A DNA stretch of 64,000 nucleotides, taken from assembly GCF_014202395.1 (NCBI RefSeq), contig NZ_JACHGQ010000004.1, positions 123,111 through 187,110 of the forward strand, in the 5' to 3' direction. Source of the DNA: Histophilus somni. GTDB taxonomy: Bacteria > Pseudomonadota > Gammaproteobacteria > Enterobacterales > Pasteurellaceae. The notes beneath the pieces were generated by a model that was not told the origin of the DNA, searched no databases, and saw only the letters and a program-made list of their open reading frames with translations. Positions 1 through 9,979 of this stretch are shown here, piece by piece. Each line of letters starts with the position of its first letter. The stretch's first letter is position 1. The translations under genes were made by a program, and so were the position numbers.

Positions 1-200
1 ACAAAGGCTTGTGAAAAAGCACCTTCGGCAAATAAACGTCTTAAAAAATTTGGAATGCGATTAGCAAATAAAAAAACATCCGCCACTACACCTGCACCTA
101 ATATTTGTGCAGTAATAACATCACGAATTAAACCTAAGATACGTGATAACAAAGTCATTGCACTGACGATAATGCCTGATTTCAATAATTTTTTGCTCAA
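1..200 (-). CDS. murJ: MurJ lipid II flippase, N-terminal part (runs off the left edge)
   Basis: Only the first 66 codons are present; the gene continues beyond base 1. The translation starts with a short basic N-terminus, then a first membrane helix followed by the family signature SRILGLIRD and the FANRIPNFLRRLFAEGAF block typical of MurJ/MviN, the inner-membrane flippase that exports the peptidoglycan precursor lipid II. The start is a TTG at 198-200 with AAAGGA upstream; the nearby ATG is in another frame and stops at once. Divergent from rpsT, as in other Pasteurellaceae and enterobacteria. Confidence 0.9.
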   Translation of the reverse strand, partial: MSKKLLKSGIIVSAMTLLSRILGLIRDVITAQILGAGVVADVFLFANRIPNFLRRLFAEGAFSQAF

Positions 201-280
201 AATAAGTTTCCTTTCATGAAAAATTGGCTTAATTGTATATAAATTTTGTTTTTAAGCTATATTCCAAACGAAAAAACTGT

Positions 281-286
281 TAGAAT
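281..286 (+). promoter_or_regulatory. Probable rpsT promoter (extended -10)
   Basis: TG-T-TAGAAT forms an extended -10 element followed by a GC-rich stretch (TCCGCC) of the kind found at growth-rate and stringently controlled ribosomal promoters. No good -35 box is visible. Transcription would start near 293, giving a leader of about 185 nt before rpsT. Confidence 0.45.
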
Positions 287-325
287 TCCGCCTACATCGT
301 AACTAGGCTCAACAACTAAAGGCAA

Positions 326-377
326 TTGAGGAAAGCTAACGATGGTTGTTTCGGTTGTGTCTCACCGAAATCCTCAA
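326..377 (+). promoter_or_regulatory. Structured hairpin in the rpsT leader (or a small RNA)
   Basis: Two stacked perfect stems can be seen: TTGAGGA (326-332) with TCCTCAA (371-377), and TTTCGGT (349-355) with ACCGAAA (364-370). The 16-nt bulge lies only on the 5' side. It sits between the likely promoter near 281 and a terminator-like hairpin at 418-445, so it may belong to an autoregulatory S20 leader or to a separate small RNA. The structure is seen; the function is inferred. Confidence 0.45.
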
Positions 378-417
378 CCCAAATTTTGCTAATTGTTTAT
401 TGACAATTGTATAGAAA

Positions 418-445
418 AAAGGCATATTTTACGCCTTTATTTTTT
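418..445 (+). terminator. Terminator-like hairpin in front of rpsT
   Basis: AAAGGC (418-423) pairs with GCCTTT (433-438) and is followed by AT and then a run of T. It lies 33 nt upstream of the rpsT start, where it could attenuate rpsT or end a small RNA. Confidence 0.5.
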
Positions 446-477
446 CGTAAACTAACAGATATTTTAGGAGTTTGACC

Positions 478-741
478 TTGGCTAATATCAAGTCAGCTAA
501 AAAACGTGCGGTTCAATCTGAAAAACGCCGTCAACATAACGCAAGCCAACGCTCTATGATGCGTACTTTTATCAAAAAAACCTATGCAGCAGTAGCAACA
601 GGTGATAAAGCAGTAGCTCAAGCTGCTTTTGTTGAAATGCAAAAAGTTGTAGACCGCATGGCATCTAAAGGCTTAATTCACGCTAACAAAGCAGCTAACC
701 ACAAATCTAAGTTAGCGGCACAAATCAAAAAATTAGCGTAA
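478..741 (+). CDS. rpsT: 30S ribosomal protein S20
   Basis: S20 is a primary 16S rRNA-binding protein of the small subunit. The product (87 aa, very basic) starts [10 protein letters not shown], the invariant start of the family. I place the start at TTG 478-480, seven bases after AGGAG (466-470); a TTG at 472 would add two residues and sit too close to the ribosome site. A UUG start is also used by E. coli rpsT. Monocistronic, ended by a paired-USS terminator. Confidence 0.97.
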   Translation: MANIKSAKKRAVQSEKRRQHNASQRSMMRTFIKKTYAAVATGDKAVAQAAFVEMQKVVDRMASKGLIHANKAANHKSKLAAQIKKLA

Positions 742-762
742 TTTTTTAAAACCGATAAAAAC

Positions 763-790
763 AAAACCGCACTTTAAAGTGCGGTTTTTT
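763..790 (+). terminator. rpsT terminator made of two inverted uptake signals
   Basis: ACCGCACTT (766-774) and AAGTGCGGT (777-785) form a perfect stem followed by a T run. It can serve both rpsT and the converging typA. Confidence 0.9.
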
Positions 791-802
791 ATCAGCTGTT
801 GA

Positions 803-2653
803 TTAACGGGTACTGGTACTCGTTGTCGTACGGTTTGCACGTTTACGCTCTACCTCAGTTAAAAGTTTTTTACGAATACGTACAGAAATTGGCGTTACTT
901 CAACTAACTCATCATCATCAATAAACTCTAATGCTTGTTCAAGTGTGAGTTTCAATGGTGTGGTTAAAGTCAAAGCATCATCTTTACCTGAAGCACGCAT
1001 ATTGGTGAGTTTTTTACCCTCCAGCGGATTGACAGTTAAATCATTAGAGCGACTATGAATACCAATTATTTGTCCTTCATAAATTTCTGCACCATGATCA
1101 ACCATTAGCTTGCCACGATCTTGTAGGGCATAAAGTGAATAAGCCAAGGCTTTACCTGTACCGTTTGAAATCAGTACGCCGTTAATACGCTGGCCAATTT
1201 CACCCGGTTTTACATCATCATAATGGCTGAAACTTGAGTAAAGTAAGCCTGTCCCTGAAGTCATTGTCATAAATTCATTACGGAAACCAATGAGACCACG
1301 ACTTGGAATAATGTATTCTAAGCGAGTACGACCTTTACCGTCCGGTATCATATCACGTACTTCACCTTTGCGAATACCGAGTGCTTCCATGACAGAACCT
1401 TGATGTTGTTCTTCAATATCAATAGTCACTTGCTCGAAAGGCTCTTGCTTGCGACCATCAATTTCTTTAAAAATTACTTTAGGACGAGAAACCGCCAGCT
1501 CATAGCCTTCACGACGCATATTTTCAATTAATACGGATAAGTGCAATTCCCCACGGCCGGATACACTGAAAATATCCGAATCATCCGTTTCTTCTACACG
1601 CAATGCTACATTATGTACAAGCTCTTTTTTCAAACGCTCTAAAATTTGGCGGGAAGTGACAAATTTACCTTCTTTTCCACAGAATGGTGAAGTATTTACA
1701 CAAAAGAACATAGTTACTGTCGGTTCATCAACGCTTAATGCAGGCAATGCTTCCACATTGTTAATATCACAAACAGTATCTGAAATATTTAACTCACCTA
1801 AACCGGTAATGGCTATAATATCACCTGCATAAGCTTCTTGAGCTTCGTAACGCTGTAAACCTAAGTGTCCTAAAACCTGACCGATACGACCATTGCGGGT
1901 TTTCCCTTCAGGATCAATTAATGTAACAGGTTGATTTGGTTTTACTGTACCACGTTTAATACGTCCAATCCCAATGACACCTAAATATTTGCTGTAATCT
2001 AATTGGGAGATTTGCATTTGGAACGGTGCATCCAACTCAACATCCGGCGGTGAAACATGTTCAATAATTGCTTCAAAGAGCGGATCCATATTAGAAGCCA
2101 ATTTTTCATGTTCAAGACCGGCTACACCGTTTAACGCAGAAGCATAAATAATAGGAAAATCAAGTTGTTCATCTGTGGCACCCAAATTTACAAAGAGATC
2201 AAATACTTGATCTACTACCCAGTCAGGACGTGCTCCGGGACGATCCACTTTATTGATTACAACAATCGGTTTTAAACCATGTGAGAAGGCTTTTTGGGTG
2301 ACGAAGCGGGTTTGTGGCATTGGACCATCAAAGGCATCGACAACCAACAATACGGAATCTACCATTGAAAGTACTCGCTCTACTTCTCCACCGAAGTCTG
2401 CGTGTCCTGGTGTATCCACGATATTAATACGATAGCCGTTCCAATTAATTGCGGTATTTTTCGCAAGAATAGTAATTCCACGTTCTTTTTCCAAGTCATT
2501 GGAATCCATTACACGTTCATCAGTATCACCACGAGAAGTGTCTAATGTGCCTGAAAGTTTAAGAAGCTTGTCAACGAGGGTTGTTTTACCATGGTCAACG
2601 TGTGCAATAATTGCAATATTGCGTAATTTTTGAATATCAATTTTATCTGTCAT
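803..2653 (-). CDS. typA: Ribosome-associated GTPase TypA/BipA
   Basis: TypA is a translational GTPase of the EF-G/LepA group that binds the ribosome and helps 50S assembly and stress adaptation. The G motifs are clear: AHVDHGKTT (P-loop, residues 17-25), RGIT (switch I), DTPGH and NKVD. Length 616 aa is normal for the family. The C-terminal part holds the TypA-specific block [18 protein letters not shown] and ends in a basic tail. The start ATG follows a weak ribosome site. Monocistronic and convergent with rpsT. Confidence 0.97.
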   Translation of the reverse strand: MTDKIDIQKLRNIAIIAHVDHGKTTLVDKLLKLSGTLDTSRGDTDERVMDSNDLEKERGITILAKNTAINWNGYRINIVDTPGHADFGGEVERVLSMVDSVLLVVDAFDGPMPQTRFVTQKAFSHGLKPIVVINKVDRPGARPDWVVDQVFDLFVNLGATDEQLDFPIIYASALNGVAGLEHEKLASNMDPLFEAIIEHVSPPDVELDAPFQMQISQLDYSKYLGVIGIGRIKRGTVKPNQPVTLIDPEGKTRNGRIGQVLGHLGLQRYEAQEAYAGDIIAITGLGELNISDTVCDINNVEALPALSVDEPTVTMFFCVNTSPFCGKEGKFVTSRQILERLKKELVHNVALRVEETDDSDIFSVSGRGELHLSVLIENMRREGYELAVSRPKVIFKEIDGRKQEPFEQVTIDIEEQHQGSVMEALGIRKGEVRDMIPDGKGRTRLEYIIPSRGLIGFRNEFMTMTSGTGLLYSSFSHYDDVKPGEIGQRINGVLISNGTGKALAYSLYALQDRGKLMVDHGAEIYEGQIIGIHSRSNDLTVNPLEGKKLTNMRASGKDDALTLTTPLKLTLEQALEFIDDDELVEVTPISVRIRKKLLTEVERKRANRTTTSTSTR

Positions 2654-2895
2654 TTGAATAATCTAGAGTTATAAAAAATTAAAAATTTCTTCCGCACTTT
2701 ACGTTTCAAAATAGTTCATTTTTACATCTATACCGTGCGGAAAGGTCGCCGATTATACAACTTTTTGTTATTAGGAGCTATAAAAAAACGACCTCCGACC
2801 TTCACCGATATAAAATTCCCTATCCTATTCCCCTCTAATTGATTATAATCTCCGTTCAAATTTATTTCCGTTCCCACTAAAGTAGAGAGAGTATT

Positions 2896-4314
2896 ATGTC
2901 AAACACAACAGCTATTACAAATGTATTCAAGTTAATCGAAGAAAATAATATTAAGTTTGTTCTTCTTCGTTTTACCGATATCAAAGGTAAAGAACATGGG
3001 GTTTCCCTGCCGGTCAGTTTAGTTGATGAGGACTTGTTTGAAGACGGTAAAATGTTTGATGGCTCCTCAGTTGAAGGTTGGAAAGCCATAAATAAGGCAG
3101 ATATGTTATTGATGCCAATTGCTGAAACCGCCGTTGTTGATCCTTTTGCTCAAATTCCGACACTTTCAATCCGTTGCAGTATTTTTGAACCGACTACCAT
3201 GCAAAGTTATGACAGAGATCCACGCTCAATTGCCATGCGTGCAGAAAATTATATGCGTTCAACAGGCGTTGCGGATGATGTATTTTTTGGCCCTGAACCA
3301 GAGTTTTTCTTATTTGATGATGTGCGTTTTGATGTCTCGATGAACAGTAACTCTTATACTGTCGACGATATTGAGGCAGCATGGAATACAAATAAACACT
3401 ATGAAGGTGGAAATAAAGCCTATCGTCCTTTGAAGAAAGGGGGATATTGTGCAGTTGCACCGAATGATATCGCACATGATATTCGCTCGGAAATGTGTTT
3501 GTTAATGGAAGAAATGGGATTAGTGATTGAAGCCCATCACCACGAAGTTGCAACAGCGGGGCAAAATGAAATTGCCACTAAATTTAATACACTTACGTTA
3601 AAAGCAGACGAAACGCAAATTTATAAATATATTGTGCAAAATGTTGCGTATGAACATGGCAAGACAGCTTGCTTTATGCCAAAGCCGATTATAAACGACA
3701 ACGGTTCAGGTATGCATTGCAACATGTCTTTGAGTAAGGACGGGAAAAATATTTTCCAAGGTGATAAATATGCAGGTCTTTCTGAGACCGCACTTTATTT
3801 CATTGGGGGGATTATTAAGCATGCCAAAGCCTTAAATGCGTTTACCAACCCATCAACCAACTCTTATAAACGCTTAGTTCCGGGGTTTGAAGCACCTGTT
3901 TTATTGGCTTATTCAGCAAGTAACCGCTCTGCATCAATTCGTATTCCGGCGGTTACTAATCCTAAGGCTATTCGTATTGAAGCACGTTTCCCCGATCCGT
4001 TGGCTAACCCATACTTAGCGTTTTCAGCATTATTAATGGCTGGTTTAGACGGTATTCAAAACAAACTTTACCCTGGTGATGCAATGGACAAAAACCTCTA
4101 TGATTTACCGCCGGAAGAACTGAAAGACATTCCTGCCGTTGCAAGTTCATTAAGTGAAGCGTTAGATAATTTAGAAAAAGATTATGAATTCTTAACGCAT
4201 GGTAAAGTGTTCAGCAAAGAATTTATTGATACGTTTATTGCAATGAAACGTAAAGAAGTGGAACGTTTAAATATGACACCACATCCAGTAGAATTTGAAA
4301 TGTACTACGCTTAA
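2896..4314 (+). CDS. glnA: Glutamine synthetase (type I)
   Basis: Makes glutamine from glutamate, ammonia and ATP in the cytoplasm. 472 aa, the usual GSI length. Visible motifs include FDGSSVEGW (N-terminal), [11 protein letters not shown] and the ATP-loop NRSASIRIP. The [10 protein letters not shown] motif holds the tyrosine that is adenylylated in proteobacterial GSI, so activity is probably controlled by GlnE. A TATAAT at 2844-2849 may be the -10 box. No glnL/glnG follows; a terminator comes after about 70 bases. Confidence 0.97.
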   Translation: MSNTTAITNVFKLIEENNIKFVLLRFTDIKGKEHGVSLPVSLVDEDLFEDGKMFDGSSVEGWKAINKADMLLMPIAETAVVDPFAQIPTLSIRCSIFEPTTMQSYDRDPRSIAMRAENYMRSTGVADDVFFGPEPEFFLFDDVRFDVSMNSNSYTVDDIEAAWNTNKHYEGGNKAYRPLKKGGYCAVAPNDIAHDIRSEMCLLMEEMGLVIEAHHHEVATAGQNEIATKFNTLTLKADETQIYKYIVQNVAYEHGKTACFMPKPIINDNGSGMHCNMSLSKDGKNIFQGDKYAGLSETALYFIGGIIKHAKALNAFTNPSTNSYKRLVPGFEAPVLLAYSASNRSASIRIPAVTNPKAIRIEARFPDPLANPYLAFSALLMAGLDGIQNKLYPGDAMDKNLYDLPPEELKDIPAVASSLSEALDNLEKDYEFLTHGKVFSKEFIDTFIAMKRKEVERLNMTPHPVEFEMYYA

Positions 4315-4384
4315 TACTGGTTAGATAAACAAAAAGCGACTAAATTTGTTTGATCTGACCTCACAGGCTAGACAGATTTAATTC

Positions 4385-4425
4385 AAGGACTGTGTTATAT
4401 CATTTACAGGTCGCAGTCCTTTTAG
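4385..4425 (+). terminator. glnA terminator
   Basis: AAGGACTG (4385-4392) pairs with CAGTCCTT (4414-4421), followed by TTAG. Confidence 0.6.
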
Positions 4426-4537
4426 TTTCACGTGAATATATTCAAATTGTTGTAATAAAGTATCTGAAATTTTCCCGACTTACTCTGATAAGAGGATATT
4501 TTCTTCGCTGGCAATTCTTAATTTTATACCGCACTTT

Positions 4538-5470
4538 TTACTCTTTTTTTCTCAGCGAAACTTCTCCTCCGTTAAATTTTCTCAACACTCCATTATTCAA
4601 CGCTACTAATAGATAACCCTCTTCATCAATACCTTGCTCAATTCCACAAACGATTTCTTTTTCGCTAATAATATTTACTTCTTGTCCAAAAAAATAATCC
4701 AACTTAATCCAACGCTGAAAAAAAGCATGCATTCCCTGTTGCTCAAAAATAGTCAAATATTGATACCATTTTTTTACTAATTGAATTGCAAGATCATTAC
4801 GATCTATTTCCGGCAAAGTTTCCAATAATTCCGCCCAAGGTTGATCAATTTTGTTTTCTTGCGGTAAAGATAAATTTATCCCAATGCCAACGATAAAATT
4901 AAGTAATCCATTTTTAGCATTGACGATTTCAACTAAAATTCCTGCTAATTTCCGTCCGAACAATAGCAGATCATTCGGCCATTTTAACTTAACCCCCGCA
5001 CCCATTTCATTTAGCACTTCAGCAGTTGCCAGTCCTAATACTGAACTTAAACCGTTTAACGAAACTGTCGGATTGAATGTCCAATAAAAACTCACCATTA
5101 GTTGACCGGCAAAAGGCGATTGCCATTCCCGTCCTCGTCTACCTCGCCCTGCAAATTGATACTCGGTAAAACACAAGTCTCCTTTTTTCAACTGTAAAAT
5201 GTTTTCCATGAGATACTGATTAGTTGAATTGATAATAGGGTGATAATAAATCTTATAGGGACTCAATTTTGTTGCCAAATAAGAGAGATTTAATAAAGGA
5301 AGTTGCGGTTTTAAAGAAATATTTTGCTCATCAATAACAATAAAAATTCCCTGTTGCCTTAATTGTGCTATCCGCTCTTCCAGCTGTTCTTTTGTCAGGT
5401 CTAAAAGTGCGGTCAAATTTTCATAAGAATAAGGTTTGCAATCTGCTAGAATAGACAATAATTTAAACAT
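4538..5470 (-). CDS. birA: Bifunctional biotin-[acetyl-CoA carboxylase] ligase / biotin repressor BirA
   Basis: Activates biotin to biotinyl-AMP and attaches it to AccB; in gamma-proteobacteria it also represses biotin synthesis. The N-terminus (MFKLLSILAD...) carries a winged helix, followed by the ligase core with the biotinyl-AMP loop GRGRRGREW, then KWPND and the LVEI/GIGIN blocks. I chose the ATG at 5470 because GAGGAA precedes it and it gives 310 aa, the family length; the reading frame stays open further upstream but that extension looks unlike BirA. Divergent from guaB. Confidence 0.93.
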   Translation of the reverse strand: MFKLLSILADCKPYSYENLTALLDLTKEQLEERIAQLRQQGIFIVIDEQNISLKPQLPLLNLSYLATKLSPYKIYYHPIINSTNQYLMENILQLKKGDLCFTEYQFAGRGRRGREWQSPFAGQLMVSFYWTFNPTVSLNGLSSVLGLATAEVLNEMGAGVKLKWPNDLLLFGRKLAGILVEIVNAKNGLLNFIVGIGINLSLPQENKIDQPWAELLETLPEIDRNDLAIQLVKKWYQYLTIFEQQGMHAFFQRWIKLDYFFGQEVNIISEKEIVCGIEQGIDEEGYLLVALNNGVLRKFNGGEVSLRKKE

Positions 5471-5559
5471 TTTTTCCTCATCGTTCCTATTACATAAAAT
5501 CTCTGTTAAACGCATTTTTAACACAATCTTTTTCAAGAAGAAATAATTATAAAAAAGCA

Positions 5560-5588
5560 TTTTCAAACAAGTATGAGATCTGTATAAT
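5560..5588 (+). promoter_or_regulatory. guaB promoter
   Basis: TTTTCA (5560-5565), 17-bp spacer, TATAAT (5583-5588), then a GC-rich discriminator CCCGACGC, typical of growth-rate-controlled promoters. Confidence 0.6.
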
Positions 5589-5636
5589 CCCGACGCAATA
5601 TTTTTTATCCTTAATCTTAATAGAGAGAATATTGCT

Positions 5637-7100
5637 ATGTTACGCATCAAACAAGAAGCTTTAACTTTTGACGACGTTCTATTAGTTCCGGCTCATTCTA
5701 CAGTACTTCCAAATACTGCCAATCTTTCAACTCACCTGACCAAAGAAATCCGTCTAAATATTCCCATGTTATCCGCCGCAATGGATACCGTTACCGAGGC
5801 TAAATTGGCTATTTCTTTAGCTCAAGAGGGCGGTATCGGATTTATTCATAAAAATATGACCATTGAACGTCAAGCAGATCGTGTGCGTAAAGTAAAAAAA
5901 TTCGAAAGTGGAATTGTATCTGAACCGGTTACCGTTTCACCAACAATGACGTTAACTGAATTAGCGGAATTGGCTAAGAAAAACGGGTTTGCAGGTTATC
6001 CTGTAGTTGATGAACAAAAAGGGTTGGTAGGGATCATTACAGGGCGTGATACACGTTTCGTTTCAGACTTGAATAAAACTGTTGCGGATTTTATGACCCC
6101 AAAAGATCGTTTAGTTACTGTGAAAGAAGGGGCTACTCGAGAAGAAATTTTCCATTTAATGCACGAACATCGTGTTGAAAAAGTGCTGGTAGTGGATAAC
6201 AGCTTTAAACTAAAAGGAATGATTACCTTAAAAGACTACCAAAAGGCCGAAAGTAAGCCGAATGCGTGTAAAGATGAATTTGGTCGTTTACGTGTTGGTG
6301 CCGCAGTCGGTGCCGGTCCCGGTAATGAAGAACGTATTGAAGCCTTAGTAAATGCCGGTGTGGACATTTTATTGATTGATTCATCACACGGACATTCCGA
6401 AGGCGTGTTGCAACGGGTACGTGAAACTCGTGCTAAATATCCAAATTTACCTATTATTGCAGGGAATATTGCAACAGCGGAAGGTGCGATTGCATTAGCT
6501 GATGCGGGGGCAAGTGCGGTTAAAGTTGGGATTGGACCGGGATCAATTTGTACGACTCGTATTGTAACAGGTGTGGGGGTGCCACAAATTACGGCGATTG
6601 CTGATGCTGCTGAAGCATTGCGTGAGCGTGGTATTCCAGTGATTGCCGATGGTGGTATCCGCTATTCGGGTGACATCGCTAAAGCGATTGCAGCAGGTGC
6701 ATCTTGTGTTATGGTCGGATCAATGTTTGCAGGAACGGAAGAAGCACCGGGTGAAATCGAACTTTATCAAGGGCGAGCATTTAAATCTTACCGAGGTATG
6801 GGTTCCCTTGGTGCAATGTCAAAAGGATCTTCCGATCGTTATTTTCAATCCGATAATGCTGCGGATAAGCTAGTGCCTGAAGGGATTGAAGGGCGTATTC
6901 CATACAAAGGCTTATTAAAAGAAATTATCCACCAACAAATGGGTGGATTACGTTCTTGCATGGGCTTAACCGGCTGTGCGACTATCGAAGAATTACGCAC
7001 TAAAGCCCAATTTGTACGTATCAGCGGAGCAGGCATCAAAGAGAGTCACGTTCACGATGTGACCATTACCAAAGAAGCACCGAATTATCGAATGGGCTGA
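5637..7100 (+). CDS. guaB: Inosine-5'-monophosphate dehydrogenase
   Basis: Oxidises IMP to XMP with NAD+, the first step toward GMP. 487 aa. A TIM barrel is interrupted by two CBS domains (about residues 95-200; [10 protein letters not shown] and [12 protein letters not shown] mark them). The catalytic cysteine lies in GPGSICTTR, and the flap and C-terminal region are complete. First gene of guaB-lipoprotein-guaA. An uptake signal lies inside the gene (6512-6520). Confidence 0.98.
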   Translation: MLRIKQEALTFDDVLLVPAHSTVLPNTANLSTHLTKEIRLNIPMLSAAMDTVTEAKLAISLAQEGGIGFIHKNMTIERQADRVRKVKKFESGIVSEPVTVSPTMTLTELAELAKKNGFAGYPVVDEQKGLVGIITGRDTRFVSDLNKTVADFMTPKDRLVTVKEGATREEIFHLMHEHRVEKVLVVDNSFKLKGMITLKDYQKAESKPNACKDEFGRLRVGAAVGAGPGNEERIEALVNAGVDILLIDSSHGHSEGVLQRVRETRAKYPNLPIIAGNIATAEGAIALADAGASAVKVGIGPGSICTTRIVTGVGVPQITAIADAAEALRERGIPVIADGGIRYSGDIAKAIAAGASCVMVGSMFAGTEEAPGEIELYQGRAFKSYRGMGSLGAMSKGSSDRYFQSDNAADKLVPEGIEGRIPYKGLLKEIIHQQMGGLRSCMGLTGCATIEELRTKAQFVRISGAGIKESHVHDVTITKEAPNYRMG

Positions 7101-7170
7101 TATAACAAACGGTTGGTTTTTGCAAAATTTGCAGAATTTGTGTCGCTTGTACTGAGATAAGGAGCATAAA

Positions 7171-7479
7171 ATGAAAAAATTAGGTTTGATTTCTATACTG
7201 TTATTGTCCGGCTGTGGCATTTTTGGTCCATCATATTCAGGGCAAACAACAGCAGACTGGTTATTAAAATCAGATACAGAAAGCACTATTAGGCTATATT
7301 TTCGTGCTATAAATAATTGTGGAATAGAAAAAATCCATACGGAAATCAATTCAATACCGAGTGCAGGTAATGTAAATGAAACTTGGACTGTAACAGGCTG
7401 TAATATAACAAACGTTTTTAATGTGAAATATGTTAGTGACGGTCATGGCGGGACTTACTTTCGCGTATCTAAAAAATAA
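7171..7479 (+). CDS. Small predicted lipoprotein between guaB and guaA
   Basis: 102 aa with a short signal peptide ending in the lipobox LLSGC (Cys about residue 15), so probably lipid-anchored in the envelope. After the Cys the mature part is about 87 aa with two further cysteines (NNCGIEK and VTGCNI) that could form a disulfide. No domain that I recognise. AAGGAG precedes the ATG. It sits 70 bp after guaB and 21 bp before guaA, so it is probably co-transcribed with purine genes without an obvious functional link. Confidence 0.8.
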   Translation: MKKLGLISILLLSGCGIFGPSYSGQTTADWLLKSDTESTIRLYFRAINNCGIEKIHTEINSIPSAGNVNETWTVTGCNITNVFNVKYVSDGHGGTYFRVSKK

Positions 7480-7500
7480 ACTAAAACTTTAGGAAACAAA

Positions 7501-9072
7501 ATGACAAATATCCATCACCATAAAATCCTCATTTTAGATTTCGGTTCACAATATACGCAACTTATCGCACGTCGTGTACGTGAAATCGGGGTGTATTGCG
7601 AGCTATGGGCTTGGGATGTAACGGAAGCACAGATCCGTGAATTTAACCCAACAGGGATTATTCTTTCTGGCGGACCGGAAAGTACGACTGAAGCGAATAG
7701 TCCACGTGCAACTGAATACGTTTTCAATGCAGGTGTACCCGTTTTAGGTATTTGCTACGGCATGCAAACCATGGCAATGCAGTTGGGCGGTTTAACAGAA
7801 ACTTCTACGCATCGTGAGTTTGGCTATGCTGAAGTTTCTCTACGAAATCCAACCGCACTTTTTGATCATCTCAATGATGATGCGACCACTTCTCAGACTA
7901 CACTTGATGTTTGGATGAGCCACGGCGATAAAGTGACTCGCCTACCTGATAATTTCCAAATTACAGGCATGACCTCGACTTGCCCGATCGCGGCTATGTC
8001 AGATGAAAGCCGTCGTTTCTATGGCGTGCAATTCCACCCCGAAGTTACCCACACAAAGTGCGGTCAAAAATTACTGCAAAATTTTGTGGTAGATATTTGC
8101 GGTTGCGAAACCAATTGGACCGCAGAAAATATCATCGAAGATGCAGTGGCTCGCATTAAAGCACAAGTGGGCGATGATGAAGTAATTTTAGGCTTGTCAG
8201 GTGGCGTGGATTCATCTGTTACCGCACTTTTATTGCATCGTGCCATCGGTAAAAATTTACATTGTGTCTTTGTCGATAACGGCTTACTCCGTCTAAATGA
8301 AGGCGATCAGGTCATGGAAATGTTCGGTGATAAATTCGGCTTGAATATTATTCGAGTAGAAGCAGAAGATCGCTTTTTAGAAGCATTAAAAGGAATTGAT
8401 GAACCGGAAGCAAAACGCAAAACTATCGGTAAAGTATTCGTTGATGTATTCGATGATGAAGCAAAAAAATTAACTGACGTAAAATGGTTAGCTCAAGGTA
8501 CGATTTACCCTGATGTTATCGAATCGGCAGCAAGCAAAACCGGAAAAGCCCACGTTATCAAATCTCACCACAATGTAGGAGGCTTACCCGATTATATGAA
8601 ATTAGGTTTAGTTGAGCCATTACGTGAACTCTTCAAAGATGAAGTGCGTAAAATCGGCTTGGCACTCGGCTTGCCTGCAGAAATGCTTAATCGCCACCCA
8701 TTCCCAGGCCCTGGATTAGGTGTACGTGTACTGGGTGAAATCAAAAAAGAATATTGCGATTTACTGCGTAAAGCCGATGCAATTTTTATCGAAGAACTGC
8801 ATAAAGCAGATTGGTACTACAAAGTCAGCCAAGCGTTCAGTGTCTTCTTGCCGGTAAAATCTGTCGGGGTAATGGGCGACGGTCGTAAATATGATTGGGT
8901 TATTAGCCTAAGAGCGGTCGAAACCATTGACTTTATGACCGCACATTGGGCAAACCTACCTTATGATTTATTAGGTAAAATCTCAAATCGCATTATCAAC
9001 GAAGTCAACGGCATCTCCCGTGTAGTTTATGATATCTCAGGCAAACCACCGGCAACGATTGAGTGGGAGTAG
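7501..9072 (+). CDS. guaA: GMP synthase (glutamine-hydrolysing)
   Basis: Amidates XMP to GMP using glutamine and ATP. 523 aa. The N-terminal class-I glutaminase domain shows the nucleophile in GICYGMQ (about residue 86) and the His/Glu of FHPEVTHT. The ATP pyrophosphatase P-loop is GLSGGVDSS, and the dimerisation domain ends in the conserved TIEWE. The last codons (GAG TGG GAG TAG) form the start of a 41-bp repeat that recurs at 16125, so this 3' end is the insertion site of a genomic island and was kept intact by it. Confidence 0.98.
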   Translation: MTNIHHHKILILDFGSQYTQLIARRVREIGVYCELWAWDVTEAQIREFNPTGIILSGGPESTTEANSPRATEYVFNAGVPVLGICYGMQTMAMQLGGLTETSTHREFGYAEVSLRNPTALFDHLNDDATTSQTTLDVWMSHGDKVTRLPDNFQITGMTSTCPIAAMSDESRRFYGVQFHPEVTHTKCGQKLLQNFVVDICGCETNWTAENIIEDAVARIKAQVGDDEVILGLSGGVDSSVTALLLHRAIGKNLHCVFVDNGLLRLNEGDQVMEMFGDKFGLNIIRVEAEDRFLEALKGIDEPEAKRKTIGKVFVDVFDDEAKKLTDVKWLAQGTIYPDVIESAASKTGKAHVIKSHHNVGGLPDYMKLGLVEPLRELFKDEVRKIGLALGLPAEMLNRHPFPGPGLGVRVLGEIKKEYCDLLRKADAIFIEELHKADWYYKVSQAFSVFLPVKSVGVMGDGRKYDWVISLRAVETIDFMTAHWANLPYDLLGKISNRIINEVNGISRVVYDISGKPPATIEWE

Positions 9073-9101
9073 TTAAAAACAGGCTCTAAAGCCTTATAAA
9101 T
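9061..9101 (+). repeat. attL, 41-bp direct repeat overlapping the guaA stop
   Basis: Identical over 41 bases to 16125-16165; begins GAGTGGGAGTAG, i.e. the last guaA codons. Downstream similarity continues in diverged form through the terminator hairpin. Confidence 0.92.
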
Positions 9102-9120
9102 AGCTGTTTTGTAAGTGGCG

Positions 9121-9141
9121 TGCTTGCAAAATGCTTGTAAA
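9121..9141 (+). repeat. Possible left integrase arm-type repeat
   Basis: A double TGCTTG motif (TGCTTGCAAA then ATGCTTGTAAA) that matches 16004-16024 at 19 of 21 positions. Paired short repeats just inside the island ends are typical of arm sites for tyrosine recombinases. A single TGCTTGCA also lies outside attR (about 16185), so part of this may be chromosomal. Confidence 0.4.
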
Positions 9142-9154
9142 TTTTAGAAATGGG

Positions 9155-9188
9155 TCACCTGAAGAGTAATTCTTTGGGTGATTTTTTT
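9155..9188 (+). terminator. guaA terminator inside the island's left end
   Basis: TCACCT (9155-9160) pairs with GGGTGA (9176-9181), extended by GAAGA/TCTT, followed by seven T. A related hairpin lies just beyond attR (16198-16224), so the island appears to bring a replacement terminator for guaA. Confidence 0.75.
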
Positions 9189-9258
9189 GTATTTAAAAAT
9201 GCTACAGGAAGTTCCCATAGCATTTCATTTTAATAATCATGAATTAAATAATAAATTC

Positions 9259-9927
9259 TTAGCTAATTTTTTTTGCATAGAAAAGTTTTACTTGTCTTAA
9301 GTCATACATTAATTCGGTATATTTATTATAATCACGATAAAATAAATCCTTTATGATAGGTACCAAAGAAAATATGAGTGAAAAAATTAGTAAAATTAAG
9401 ATTATTGCTAATGCAGCCATATTAAGTATATCGGTTGGGGTAGCTGCTTCACTAATTTTCTTTGCAACAAATATGACAATAGGAATAATGATAGCACCTA
9501 ATGTTTTAAAAGGTTTTTCGAATTGTGACAAGAAATCACATTCGGCTTGTGCATATTTTGCTTCCGTGATTAGCATATCAATGGAATCTACATTTTCTAT
9601 GTTAATCTTATATTTTTTTAAAACCTCAATGGTCATGCCCATTCGCTTTTCAGAATAAGGAATGTGGTGATTTTCAAGCATGTGACTAAGATTACTCTTT
9701 TTAGAATCAATTATAGCAAAAATTATAAGCGAAATTAAGCTTAATCCTATTGGGATAAATGAAAATATATTTTGTTTAAAAATAAGCAAAATTCCACTGA
9801 TGATAATTCCAGTAAGAAAAATAATTATAAAAATCTTTCTGTAAAGTGGAAGTTCAGTAAATGGAATGGTACTTTTGATATCTTTTAAACCAAATTTGTA
9901 GCTGATAAATAAATCACTAAATCTCAT
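9259..9927 (-). CDS. Island membrane protein of unknown function
   Basis: 222 aa. Four hydrophobic helices can be seen in two pairs (about residues 32-52, 55-73, 140-157, 168-192), with a soluble segment of about 65 residues between the pairs containing several Glu/Lys and one Cys, and a basic Tyr-rich tail. I do not recognise the family. It lies on the strand of the neighbouring repressor, 52 bp downstream of it, and is the first gene inside the island, so it may be co-expressed with the repressor. It could be cargo (defence or immunity) or a maintenance protein. Confidence 0.7.
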   Translation of the reverse strand: MRFSDLFISYKFGLKDIKSTIPFTELPLYRKIFIIIFLTGIIISGILLIFKQNIFSFIPIGLSLISLIIFAIIDSKKSNLSHMLENHHIPYSEKRMGMTIEVLKKYKINIENVDSIDMLITEAKYAQAECDFLSQFEKPFKTLGAIIIPIVIFVAKKISEAATPTDILNMAALAIILILLIFSLIFSLVPIIKDLFYRDYNKYTELMYDLRQVKLFYAKKIS

Positions 9928-9979
9928 ATATGTACCTCTCGTTTATTTGTAGTGTAATGTTCTATATCAAAATTAAAAA

